From: Cohnella pontilimi
Lineage (GTDB): Bacteria; Bacillota; Bacilli; Paenibacillales; Paenibacillaceae
Reading direction: 5' to 3'
Length of the DNA stretch: 64,000 nt
Assembly: GCF_005049045.1 (NCBI RefSeq)
Contig: NZ_SUPK01000004.1
Coordinates: 1 to 64,000, forward strand
Part shown: in pieces, positions 50,968 to 59,055 of the stretch
How the letters are laid out: each line of letters begins with the position of its first letter
Position numbering within the stretch: the first letter of the stretch is position 1
The notes under the pieces: model-generated
Databases searched by the model: none
Told to the model about the DNA's origin: nothing
What the model saw: the letters and a program-made list of their open reading frames with translations, nothing else
Translations under genes and position numbers: made by a program

Positions 50968-51912
50968 TCATTCGCCCGCGATCCCGGTGCGCTCCAGACT
51001 TTCCACAAAGTAACGCTGGGCGTAGCCGTACAGAATGACAAGGGGCAGAATGGTGAGCAACGCGCCGGCCATGTTGCGGTTATAGCCTGTCGGGACCGAA
51101 GTCAGCATGGCACCGCCCATCATTTTTTGCGCCTCCGACAGCTGTTGTTCGGCCTGAGCATTTAGAATCATCAAAGATTGCGGCAAGTTGTAATGCTCCG
51201 AAACCATGAAATACAAATTGGGCTCGAATACGTCGTTCCAATGCCAGACTACGGAGAAGAGGAAGACGACGAGCATCGCCGGTCCGGCCAAAGGCAGCAT
51301 AATGGAGCGGAACGTGCGGAACGCTCCCGCACCGTCGATCCGTGCCGATTCCTCCAACTGATAGGGAAGTCCCCGGAAAAACTGGATAAAGATCAAGACG
51401 AACAGCGCCCCGCGAAGACCGTGGCCGAATGCGCTTGGCACCAGGAAGGGCAGATAGGTGTTAATCCACCCTAAATCGCTGAAAAACATATACAGAGGAA
51501 CGACGATCGTCTGCGGAGGAACCAGGAAAGTGAACAATACCAGCCCAAGCAGCACATTGTATCCGGGAAACCGGTACCGGGCGAACCCATACCCGACGAT
51601 CGCGCAGCTTATAATCTGCAGCAGCGCCGCACCCAGCGAGGTGACGGTGCTGTTCATGAAGCTGCGCCAGAAATGCAGACGGTCAAACGCAAAGCGGAAA
51701 TGCTCGAAATTCAATTCTTTGGGAATCCATTGCACCGTTGCATCCGCGATGTCGTTCACCTGCATGAGAGACTGGCTCACAATATAGAGCATCGGGTAGA
51801 CAAAGACGAACGACAGGCTGAGCAGGATCGCGTAGTGGAACAGATGGGAGCCGAAGCTCCGGGCTTTGCGCATCGGGAACATCCGAACCGTTTCTTTCCA
51901 TTCGCCAAGCAT
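50968..51912 (-). CDS. Sugar ABC transporter permease (MalG-type)
   Basis: A 314-residue inner-membrane permease with six helices. The cytoplasmic EAA-type loop EESARIDGAGAFRTFRSIML is in place, and the N-terminus is basic (MLGEWKETVRMFPMRKAR). Start at the ATG at 51912 with AGAGGTG upstream, 5 nt after the partner permease stop; a much longer frame upstream is only read-through into it. It should pair with the MalF-type protein upstream and the binding protein downstream. Confidence 0.92.
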   Translation of the reverse strand: MLGEWKETVRMFPMRKARSFGSHLFHYAILLSLSFVFVYPMLYIVSQSLMQVNDIADATVQWIPKELNFEHFRFAFDRLHFWRSFMNSTVTSLGAALLQIISCAIVGYGFARYRFPGYNVLLGLVLFTFLVPPQTIVVPLYMFFSDLGWINTYLPFLVPSAFGHGLRGALFVLIFIQFFRGLPYQLEESARIDGAGAFRTFRSIMLPLAGPAMLVVFLFSVVWHWNDVFEPNLYFMVSEHYNLPQSLMILNAQAEQQLSEAQKMMGGAMLTSVPTGYNRNMAGALLTILPLVILYGYAQRYFVESLERTGIAGE

Positions 51913-51917
51913 GCTCG

Positions 51918-52802
51918 TCACCTCTCTTCCCGGTTGTAGTTGTTGGAGCCGGCGTTTCGGAAAATGTAGAGCACAATCAGAATGATAAGGAAGATGATCA
52001 CGAAATAGATCCAGCCGAGTGCGGAAGCGTATCCGTAATTGTTTTTCTCGAACGCGATCATCTGGATGTACTGCATGACGCTGTTGCGGATCTCCGTGAA
52101 GGAGTTGACGATGCTGAACAGCGTGTTGACAAGAATCATCGGGGTAATGATTGGAAGCGTAATTTTCCAAAATTTTTCCCACGGGGTTGCGCCATCCATG
52201 TCGGCGGCTTCGTACAAGGAGACCGGCACCGACTGCAAGGCGGCGAGAAAAATGAGAATTTGTACGCCGGAATCCCAAATCACCAAGGTGAGCGAATCCA
52301 TCATGCTCAGCAAAGGAAGCAGCACGGCAGTCGGCACGTAATCGTTCAGCTTGTTCGCCACATCGTACTGCAGAAAGATCGGCAGCGTGGCCGCTCCTTG
52401 ATCCAACAGCTTCTGCAAAACCGTACCCGAGGCGATGATGACCGGCAGGAAGAAAATCGAGCGGAACGCCAGTCTTCCGACGAATGGGCGGTTCAGCAGC
52501 AACGCGCTGAACATGGCGAATACGAGAATGAGCGGGACGTGCAGCACCAGGTTGGTCATCGTATGGATTAAAGCGGGCGTGAAACCGACATCAACGGTGA
52601 AAGCGTCACGAAAAAATTGGAATCCGTTAGGTGATGCCTTGAGTCCGTTTGCCGTGATTTCCAGCCGGTGAAACGCGAAGTAGAGCGACCGACCGAGCGG
52701 CACCGCGAGAAAAAGCAGAAAACCGACGACCCAGATGGAGATGAAGGAATACCCTTCGAGAATGTGCCTGCCGCGCATTGAGATTTTGAAAGGTTTCTTC
52801 AT
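51918..52802 (-). CDS. Sugar ABC transporter permease (MalF-type)
   Basis: A 294-residue permease of the MalF type with six helices, N-terminal cytoplasmic basic end and the EAA loop YEAADMDGATPWEKFWKITL. The ATG at 52802 overlaps the DUF5696 stop by 4 nt. Forms a heterodimer with the next permease. No ATPase is encoded anywhere in this locus; a shared MsmK-type ATPase elsewhere is the likely motor. Confidence 0.92.
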   Translation of the reverse strand: MKKPFKISMRGRHILEGYSFISIWVVGFLLFLAVPLGRSLYFAFHRLEITANGLKASPNGFQFFRDAFTVDVGFTPALIHTMTNLVLHVPLILVFAMFSALLLNRPFVGRLAFRSIFFLPVIIASGTVLQKLLDQGAATLPIFLQYDVANKLNDYVPTAVLLPLLSMMDSLTLVIWDSGVQILIFLAALQSVPVSLYEAADMDGATPWEKFWKITLPIITPMILVNTLFSIVNSFTEIRNSVMQYIQMIAFEKNNYGYASALGWIYFVIIFLIILIVLYIFRNAGSNNYNREER

Positions 52803-55057
52803 CCCCGGCCCTCCTTACCTGCAACAAGCGCGTAATCCGACGCCGGAACGCTTACTCCGCCGGCATTGTACGGTTTGCTGCCATAATTCACGATGATCTG
52901 TGTTCCGTCGGAGTAAATCGTTCGATACACATCCGGACTCAACTGTTCGTGCCCTGTAATGGTCATATCCTTCACCCGGTCCAGAGCATCGGCTGCGCGT
53001 TTGTAAGTCTGAGCTGAAATCTGCATCCAATCTTTGTAGTAGGAGCTGACCAGATTGTCTTCCCAAGAACGCTGCAGTTTGGAAGTCTCCTCATAAGTCA
53101 GTTCGTAGGAAGGCATCGCTCCGTATTCCACAGCACGCAGAAAATCGGTCTGCAGGTTGTCGCTCAAGTTGAGCGGAGAACTTGTGTAAGGTATAAGTCC
53201 GTGAATCGCGATTTGATAAAACGGTACAGTGCGGTCCGCGTACAGAAAATGGCTGGAATCCAGCGGAATATCGTCGATTCTGTCCACGTGTCCAAGCACA
53301 TATCCGAATCCGTAATCCACGGCCGACGCTCCGGTCGTTCGGCGCAGCAGGTCAAGCGATTGGGTCCAAGCCTTCATGCCGTCCTCGCGATTGAGCGGCT
53401 TGGATGAGCCGGGGTCGGAGTACAGATAACTGCCCATATTCCCCAGCTGTACGCCCTGAACGCCTACATCCGCGAAGTGTTCCGACTCGCTGGTCACGTA
53501 TTTGCCGTAAGCCCTGTCCGGACGCAGAAAGTAGTATCCGATTCCCCATGGCTGCCGGGTGGTGCGGCGCGGATCGAACGATTTCATGTACTCCTTGTTA
53601 AGCCCCCGGATCGCGTCGCTCGATTTCTTAAGGGCACTCTCCTCGGCATCGACGCGCACATAATTCGTTTTCAGGAACAGCCGGACGCCTTTGTCCTTGG
53701 CATAAGCGGCCAATTTCTTCAGTTCGCCGTTGCCTCCAAGCTGAGACGCCGCCGGAAAATGCCGGGGCTGGGAGCCGTAAACCCCGCCCTTGGACCAGCC
53801 GTCATAAGTGACTTCCAGCGACTTGATCCCCTGCTTCATCAATTCGTCGATGATGGTTCGGGCTTGCTCGAATGTCGTCATGGATACGAACGACGTACCG
53901 ATGACTTCGCCTTGCTTGACTCCGCCGAGCAACCGGAGCTGGAAGGGAACGGACTTCTCTTCTACCCGCTTAATCCCTTTCTCTTGGACCAGATAGTCGC
54001 GGTAAGTCTGCGCCATGCCGACATAGCCGGCTTTGTCTTCGTTCAGCAAGATATACCGAACCTGCCGGTCTCCGGGTATAAAACGGCTTTGCAGCAGCGG
54101 CACTTCACCGCGATCACCCAAGTAGACCAAGTCGTCATAGCGGTAAATGAACTCCGCATCCGTCCTGTAGAGCTTGATATTACGGATCCCGGAAGGTACC
54201 GCATTGATCTTGGCGTCGTGATCGCCTTGCGTCACAATGCCCAGAAAAGCTTGGTTCTGCTTATAGAGGCCGAAGATGGGAAGGGAAACTTGCTCCTGCT
54301 GCCAGGGACTTACATTTTCCGTCGGTATTTGAGACGTTTTGTCCAATACCTTGGATGGGAAGGCATGGTCACCGCCGTAAATTGATTGGCTGTAGGAATT
54401 GAAATATCTGGGATGATCCTTCGTGAACGTGATCAGAGCACCCGAGCCGTCAGGAAGAACGACCGCGCCTTTGTCGTTCTCGGAAGCGGCTTCAAAGAAG
54501 GGCAGAGGCTCTATCGAAATCAGACGGTACTGGCTGCCCTCCTTGACGGATCCAAAAGGAACCGTCATCTCGAAACCGTCCTCTTTGAGGCGCAGAACAA
54601 CGCTGAAAGAGACTGCGATCTTCTTCAGGTTATAATCCATCCGAATCGCGTCGCCCTCCCGCTTCACGGAAAGCGTGCCCTGTTCTTTGAACGGATAGGT
54701 TTGGACGGTCTCCTTGCCTTCCGAGTAACGGACGAACACCGGAGAGCGCACATAACGCTTGTTGTTGCTCGGCAGCTTGCGCGTTTCGGCTTCGGGAAAG
54801 CTTGACCAGACCTTTCCCGATGTTTTATCTGTAAGGGTAAAGCTTCCGTATTTGCCGTCCATGGAAAGCTTGAAACGGTTGTTCTCCAAAGCCGCATTGC
54901 CGGCTTTGAATTCCTCAAGCTCTTTGACTTCCTCCTGATCCTTATCCAGCAGCCCCCCTTGCCTGACGAGTGCGGGAGGTTTGCTGATCACGTTGAAGAA
55001 AGCGACGAGGAGAACGAGCACGATGACGGATCCTGCCAGTTTGCGTACGATCTTCAT
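52799..55057 (-). CDS. DUF5696-family membrane-anchored protein
   Basis: A 752-residue protein with one N-terminal membrane helix (VIVLVLLVAFFNVI) so most of it is outside the cell. The rest looks like a beta-rich N-terminal part (to about 350) followed by a TIM-barrel, glycosidase-like half (ISLEVTYDGWSKGGVYGSQP, VRLFLKTNYVRVDAEESA, FGYVLGHVDRIDDIPLDSS). The family is common in Paenibacillus beside sugar ABC transporters but has no assigned function; a cell-surface glycosidase or glycan-binding role is an inference. 10 nt after the YIP1 gene. Confidence 0.85.
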   Translation of the reverse strand: MKIVRKLAGSVIVLVLLVAFFNVISKPPALVRQGGLLDKDQEEVKELEEFKAGNAALENNRFKLSMDGKYGSFTLTDKTSGKVWSSFPEAETRKLPSNNKRYVRSPVFVRYSEGKETVQTYPFKEQGTLSVKREGDAIRMDYNLKKIAVSFSVVLRLKEDGFEMTVPFGSVKEGSQYRLISIEPLPFFEAASENDKGAVVLPDGSGALITFTKDHPRYFNSYSQSIYGGDHAFPSKVLDKTSQIPTENVSPWQQEQVSLPIFGLYKQNQAFLGIVTQGDHDAKINAVPSGIRNIKLYRTDAEFIYRYDDLVYLGDRGEVPLLQSRFIPGDRQVRYILLNEDKAGYVGMAQTYRDYLVQEKGIKRVEEKSVPFQLRLLGGVKQGEVIGTSFVSMTTFEQARTIIDELMKQGIKSLEVTYDGWSKGGVYGSQPRHFPAASQLGGNGELKKLAAYAKDKGVRLFLKTNYVRVDAEESALKKSSDAIRGLNKEYMKSFDPRRTTRQPWGIGYYFLRPDRAYGKYVTSESEHFADVGVQGVQLGNMGSYLYSDPGSSKPLNREDGMKAWTQSLDLLRRTTGASAVDYGFGYVLGHVDRIDDIPLDSSHFLYADRTVPFYQIAIHGLIPYTSSPLNLSDNLQTDFLRAVEYGAMPSYELTYEETSKLQRSWEDNLVSSYYKDWMQISAQTYKRAADALDRVKDMTITGHEQLSPDVYRTIYSDGTQIIVNYGSKPYNAGGVSVPASDYALVAGKEGRG

Positions 55058-55067
55058 CTGTTTCCTC

Positions 55068-55709
55068 CTATCGCCGGAACATGATTTCTTTATAAACGGT
55101 AATAACGAACGAGATCGCCTGGTTGATCAGGCCGAAAAGGAGAAGGCCCACGAACCAAATGATGAACATGCCGATGATCGACAGCACGATGACCCAGAAC
55201 GTTCTCTTGAATTCGAAATCGTGCAGCACTTTCACATGCAGGAACAATTGGAGAAACAGATACAAATACATGAAGACGAGCATGGAAACGTATAAGGTAT
55301 TCGGATTTCCGGTCGTGTCATAGTCGAAATTCAAAGTCATCAGATTGCTAAGTCCCGCTATTCCGAGCGAGAGCGGGATATAGGGAACGAACACGAAAGC
55401 GCTCGTGGCGAGAATGTCGATGAACTTGCCCTCTCCGTCCACAATCGTGCTGACTCCCCAGCTGGATACGGACCAAGTGAGCCAGGGAACGATGATCCAC
55501 ATGGCTTCCACCGGCACGGAAACCTGATAGGGAGCTTGCGTTTGCAGAGCAAAACCTGTAATCAGCAGAGAGATCACCCTCGCGGCAACGGCGCAAAGAA
55601 TAATGATCCCCGCATATAGCAGCTTTTTTTTCCGGTCGATCAAGGGAAAATCGTAAAAGAAATCGAGCGGGTGTCTCAGCGACCGGAGCGCCCAGCTATA
55701 AGTGTTCAT
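55068..55709 (-). CDS. YIP1-family membrane protein
   Basis: A 213-residue integral membrane protein with about five helices (LYAGIIILCAVAARVISLLI, IIVPWLTWSVSSWGVSTIVD, ALSVFVPYIPLSLGIAGLSN and two more), matching the YIP1 group. The start overlaps the NHL gene by 4 nt. Function in bacteria is not known; its fixed place between transporter halves suggests a role in assembling or anchoring the uptake complex. Confidence 0.82.
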   Translation of the reverse strand: MNTYSWALRSLRHPLDFFYDFPLIDRKKKLLYAGIIILCAVAARVISLLITGFALQTQAPYQVSVPVEAMWIIVPWLTWSVSSWGVSTIVDGEGKFIDILATSAFVFVPYIPLSLGIAGLSNLMTLNFDYDTTGNPNTLYVSMLVFMYLYLFLQLFLHVKVLHDFEFKRTFWVIVLSIIGMFIIWFVGLLLFGLINQAISFVITVYKEIMFRR

Positions 55710-57199
55710 CCGTTGAGGCCCTCCTTTGCAGCTTTACCGTGAAGCTTCCTTTCGCCCGTCTTCTTCTTCCGATACATAAAGCGGCCGATTTTCCAGGCGA
55801 GATACAAGCCGATGACGCCGAAAGCGATCTGCCCGAAATGCTGCCGGAGAAAAACTTTCCGGTATCGAGCCAAAGCGTCCGAATAGCCGTATTTGTCTTT
55901 GCCGAGTTTGAAATATCTCATCGCTTCCAAGTAATTCTCTTGTTTAACGAGCGCCATGCCGATGCCGGAGTAGCCAAAAGTATAATTGGCGTTCATTCGA
56001 AGCACTTCTTTCCAGATAGGCAGTGCCTGTAAGTATCTGCCGTCCGTATGCAGCAGCGAAGCTTCGTGCACTTTGTCCCCGAACGGTGTCGTCTTGAACC
56101 GGTCGATCCGGTTGCGTCCCTTGTCGGCGACGTAAATCGTGCCGTCCTGCGTTTCCGCGATGCTGCTCGGCGCCTGAAACAAACCGTTCTGATCCCCGAT
56201 TCCGCCAAACACGAAGAGCATCGTCTTGATCTGGTTGTACTGAAAAACTTTGCCCGTCACGCTGTCGAGAGCGGTAATTAAACCGTCCGGGCTTACTGTA
56301 ACGTCTACGAAGGATTCGAACGCGGGCGTATAGTTGATTGTCGGCAGGTCGTAGTCTCCGTAGGTGTTCTCTTCTTTAGAGCCCCCTTCTCCGTCTCCGT
56401 TCAGAATATCGACTCCAACGGTGCTGAGGCGTTTGACCTGATTGATATGAATGCCAACCGACGTCGTGTAATAAAAACCTTCCGTGTCCTCGAAAAGATT
56501 GGAGAATTCCGGCGGTTTCTCGCTCGCCATCTGGTCCTTCTGTTCCTTGGTGGCGATCAATTTCACCAGAAACCGGCCAAGACTCCATTTGAGATGGTTG
56601 GCTCCGAAAAATCCGGCGAACCGTCCTTCCGGGCTGATTTGGAGCAAGCCTTGACTGGCCCCTTCGCTGACGACGAACAGGTATCCCCGTTTATCCACCA
56701 CCACTTTGGATGGCGAGAAAATGAAATCTTTTCCGAGGAGCGGGGAGTCCGGTTTTAGGAATTCCTGAATGAAGCTGCCCTTGGCGTCATAATGGACGAT
56801 TCGGCGGTTTCCCGTATCGGCGACATAGATCTCGCCGTTCTTCGCAACGAAAACCCCCTTGGGCGTATTCAGCAAACCTTTGCCCTCTTGATCACCGAAG
56901 GTCAGCAGGACGTTCTTGTTTTTATCGATCCGAACGATCCGGTTATTACCGCTGTCGACGATGTAAATCGTATCGTCATCCGCCACGAACAGATCCTCGA
57001 TGGTGTCGAAAGGTCCGGTCGGGAGTTGGTAACCGTCGATGGAATCGGAGTATTGGTAACCGTTAACCGATGCCGGCGTTCGTTGGTTGGGGTCATAAAC
57101 GTACCCCGGATACGGGGATTTGGCGGACACCGGCAGAGCGAGCAGCATAAGCGTAAGCGACAAAGAGGCCAGCAAAAGCGTACGGATCGTCTTTTTCAT
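55706..57199 (-). CDS. Secreted NHL-repeat/TPR membrane protein
   Basis: A 497-residue protein: signal peptide (1-26, cleaved at VSA-KS), five to six NHL-type beta-propeller blades (DTIYIVDSGNNRIVRIDKNK, GEIYVADTGNRRIVHYDAKG, GTIYVADKGRNRIDRFK), a TPR-like helical section (about 385-445) and a C-terminal transmembrane helix with basic tail. It is therefore extracellular and membrane-tethered. Such proteins bind partners or sugars through the propeller; here probably part of the surface uptake machinery. 6 nt after the MalG-type gene. Confidence 0.87.
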   Translation of the reverse strand: MKKTIRTLLLASLSLTLMLLALPVSAKSPYPGYVYDPNQRTPASVNGYQYSDSIDGYQLPTGPFDTIEDLFVADDDTIYIVDSGNNRIVRIDKNKNVLLTFGDQEGKGLLNTPKGVFVAKNGEIYVADTGNRRIVHYDAKGSFIQEFLKPDSPLLGKDFIFSPSKVVVDKRGYLFVVSEGASQGLLQISPEGRFAGFFGANHLKWSLGRFLVKLIATKEQKDQMASEKPPEFSNLFEDTEGFYYTTSVGIHINQVKRLSTVGVDILNGDGEGGSKEENTYGDYDLPTINYTPAFESFVDVTVSPDGLITALDSVTGKVFQYNQIKTMLFVFGGIGDQNGLFQAPSSIAETQDGTIYVADKGRNRIDRFKTTPFGDKVHEASLLHTDGRYLQALPIWKEVLRMNANYTFGYSGIGMALVKQENYLEAMRYFKLGKDKYGYSDALARYRKVFLRQHFGQIAFGVIGLYLAWKIGRFMYRKKKTGERKLHGKAAKEGLNG

Positions 57200-57205
57200 C
57201 GCGGC

Positions 57206-58069
57206 TCACTCCTTAATCCCCGAATGGGCCATCGTTTCCAGCACCATTTTTTGCGTGACGACAAACACAATAACTGTGGGAACGATCATAAGCAGGCTTG
57301 CCGCCCCCACCGTGCCGACCGTGGCGATGGCGTTTGCCCCTCCGCTGATTGTGGTCAGGGCGTACGGCAGCGTTTTCATATCCTCTGTCGTCGTGTACAC
57401 GGCGGACGACCACGGGTCGTTCCATGCCGCAATGAAGATAAACAGCGACAGTGTGGCCCACGCGGGTTTAAGCATCGGCATGACGATCCGCCAAAAGATC
57501 GTCCATTCCTTCGCTCCGTCCACTTTGCCGGCTTCCAGCAGCACATCCGGGATCTGATCCAGAAACTGTTTGATCAGGAACAGGCCGATGGGATAAGCCA
57601 GATAAGGAAGAATGAGTGCGAAATAGGTGTTCATCAATCCGATTTTGCTCATGATGATGTATTGCGGAATTTGTGTCACTTGAGGCGAGAACATGAGCGC
57701 CAGGATGACGAGATTGAAGATCGCCTTGCGGAACGGCATATCGTGCTTGCTCAGCGGATAAGCCGCCAATGCCGAGATCAGAACACCCCCCACGACGATC
57801 ACCATGGACACGACCAAGCTGTTGAAGATGTAGCGCGAGAAGGGGACCATTGTCGTGCCGGATGCCTGAAACAGACTATAGAAGTTTTTCAGCGTCGGAT
57901 TCATGACGAAAAATCGCGGCGGGAACAAGAACAGCTCAGAAATCGGCTTGAATGCCGTAGATACCATGTACACGAGAGGGGTGAGCATGACGAACCCCAT
58001 CAACGTCAGAAACACGTACAGGAACAGGCCGCCCCAGTCGATCCGTCTGCCTTTTACTATGGTGGTCAT
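57206..58069 (-). CDS. Sugar ABC transporter permease (MalG-type)
   Basis: A 287-residue permease with six helices and the EAA loop LEAGKVDGAKEWTIFWRIVM. It follows the MalF-type partner by 7 nt and precedes the NHL gene by 6 nt. Probably works with the 976-residue binding fusion protein. Confidence 0.92.
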   Translation of the reverse strand: MTTIVKGRRIDWGGLFLYVFLTLMGFVMLTPLVYMVSTAFKPISELFLFPPRFFVMNPTLKNFYSLFQASGTTMVPFSRYIFNSLVVSMVIVVGGVLISALAAYPLSKHDMPFRKAIFNLVILALMFSPQVTQIPQYIIMSKIGLMNTYFALILPYLAYPIGLFLIKQFLDQIPDVLLEAGKVDGAKEWTIFWRIVMPMLKPAWATLSLFIFIAAWNDPWSSAVYTTTEDMKTLPYALTTISGGANAIATVGTVGAASLLMIVPTVIVFVVTQKMVLETMAHSGIKE

Positions 58070-58076
58070 CGCCCGT

Positions 58077-59024
58077 TCACTCCTTACTCCCGAGTACTTT
58101 GAACACCATCCGGTTCAAGCCGACCATCAGGAGGAACAGGACGACGGCGATCGAAGCGGCATAGCCCATTTCGAACCGGATAAATGCATAGTCGAATGAG
58201 TGGGTCATGATGGTGTGACCTGCATACAGCGGGCTCGGCATCCCGGCGAGCTGCACGCTCACGTCGAACACCTGAAGGGAGAACACGATCTGCATGACGG
58301 CCCCGAACAGCAATTGCGGTTTCACCGACGGGATCGTGATGTACCACAGCTGTTGCCACCGGTATTTCACCCCGTCGATCGCTCCGGCTTCATATAATTC
58401 TTTCGATACATTCTGAAGGCCGGCCAGGAAAGACAGAAATCCGATCCCCATACTCATCCACAAGCTGACGATGATCAGGACGGGCATGATGGTCCGCACA
58501 TCCTGCAGCCACAGAAAAGGCTCATTCAAAATACCCAACTTGATCAGCCATGTATTAATGAGACCGTACCGGTCGCCGGAGAACAGATACGTCCAGACGA
58601 CCGTCATGGCCACGGCGCTCGTAATCGCCGGCGTGTAATAGAAGAACGTGTAGATAAAGCGATACTTGACCGGGATCTGGCTGATGAGCCATGCCAGGAG
58701 AAATGCCAGGACATAACTGACTGGCCCCGTGACGACAGCGAACTTAATCGTGTTCGAGACGGCGATCAGAAACACGTCGTCGTCGACGAACAGGAGCCGG
58801 TAATTGCCGAGCCCGACCCATCGCGGAGCTTCCAGGATGTTGTAGTAGGTAAAGCTCAAACCGATCGAAGTCAGGACCGGGGCCACGGTGAAGACCAAGA
58901 ACAGCAGCATAAAAGGAGCCATGAACAAGTAGGAGATTTTGTTTTTGACCATTTCTTGAAGAAGAGTTTTCACTCGCCCGGGCCGGGAGACCGGTACGGT
59001 TTCCGTTACCATTGTTTGCGCCAT
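58077..59024 (-). CDS. Sugar ABC transporter permease (MalF-type)
   Basis: A 315-residue permease, six helices, EAA loop YEAGAIDGVKYRWQQLWYIT. The N-terminus is rather long (about 30 residues before TM1). 31 nt after the binding-protein fusion gene. Partner of the MalG-type protein downstream. Confidence 0.92.
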   Translation of the reverse strand: MAQTMVTETVPVSRPGRVKTLLQEMVKNKISYLFMAPFMLLFLVFTVAPVLTSIGLSFTYYNILEAPRWVGLGNYRLLFVDDDVFLIAVSNTIKFAVVTGPVSYVLAFLLAWLISQIPVKYRFIYTFFYYTPAITSAVAMTVVWTYLFSGDRYGLINTWLIKLGILNEPFLWLQDVRTIMPVLIIVSLWMSMGIGFLSFLAGLQNVSKELYEAGAIDGVKYRWQQLWYITIPSVKPQLLFGAVMQIVFSLQVFDVSVQLAGMPSPLYAGHTIMTHSFDYAFIRFEMGYAASIAVVLFLLMVGLNRMVFKVLGSKE

Positions 59025-59055
59025 TTTACCGTTTCACCTCTAGCTGCCGGATCGG

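Noticed and set aside
51913-52278. N-terminal extension of the MalG-type permease
   Set aside because: The 122 extra codons overlap the MalF-type gene in another frame, are polar and Arg/His-rich, and the internal ATG at 51912 has a good site.
56792-58102. Plus-strand open frame of 436 codons
   Set aside because: Antisense to the NHL and MalG genes; no start site, unusually rich in His/Arg/Gln as GC-rich shadows are.
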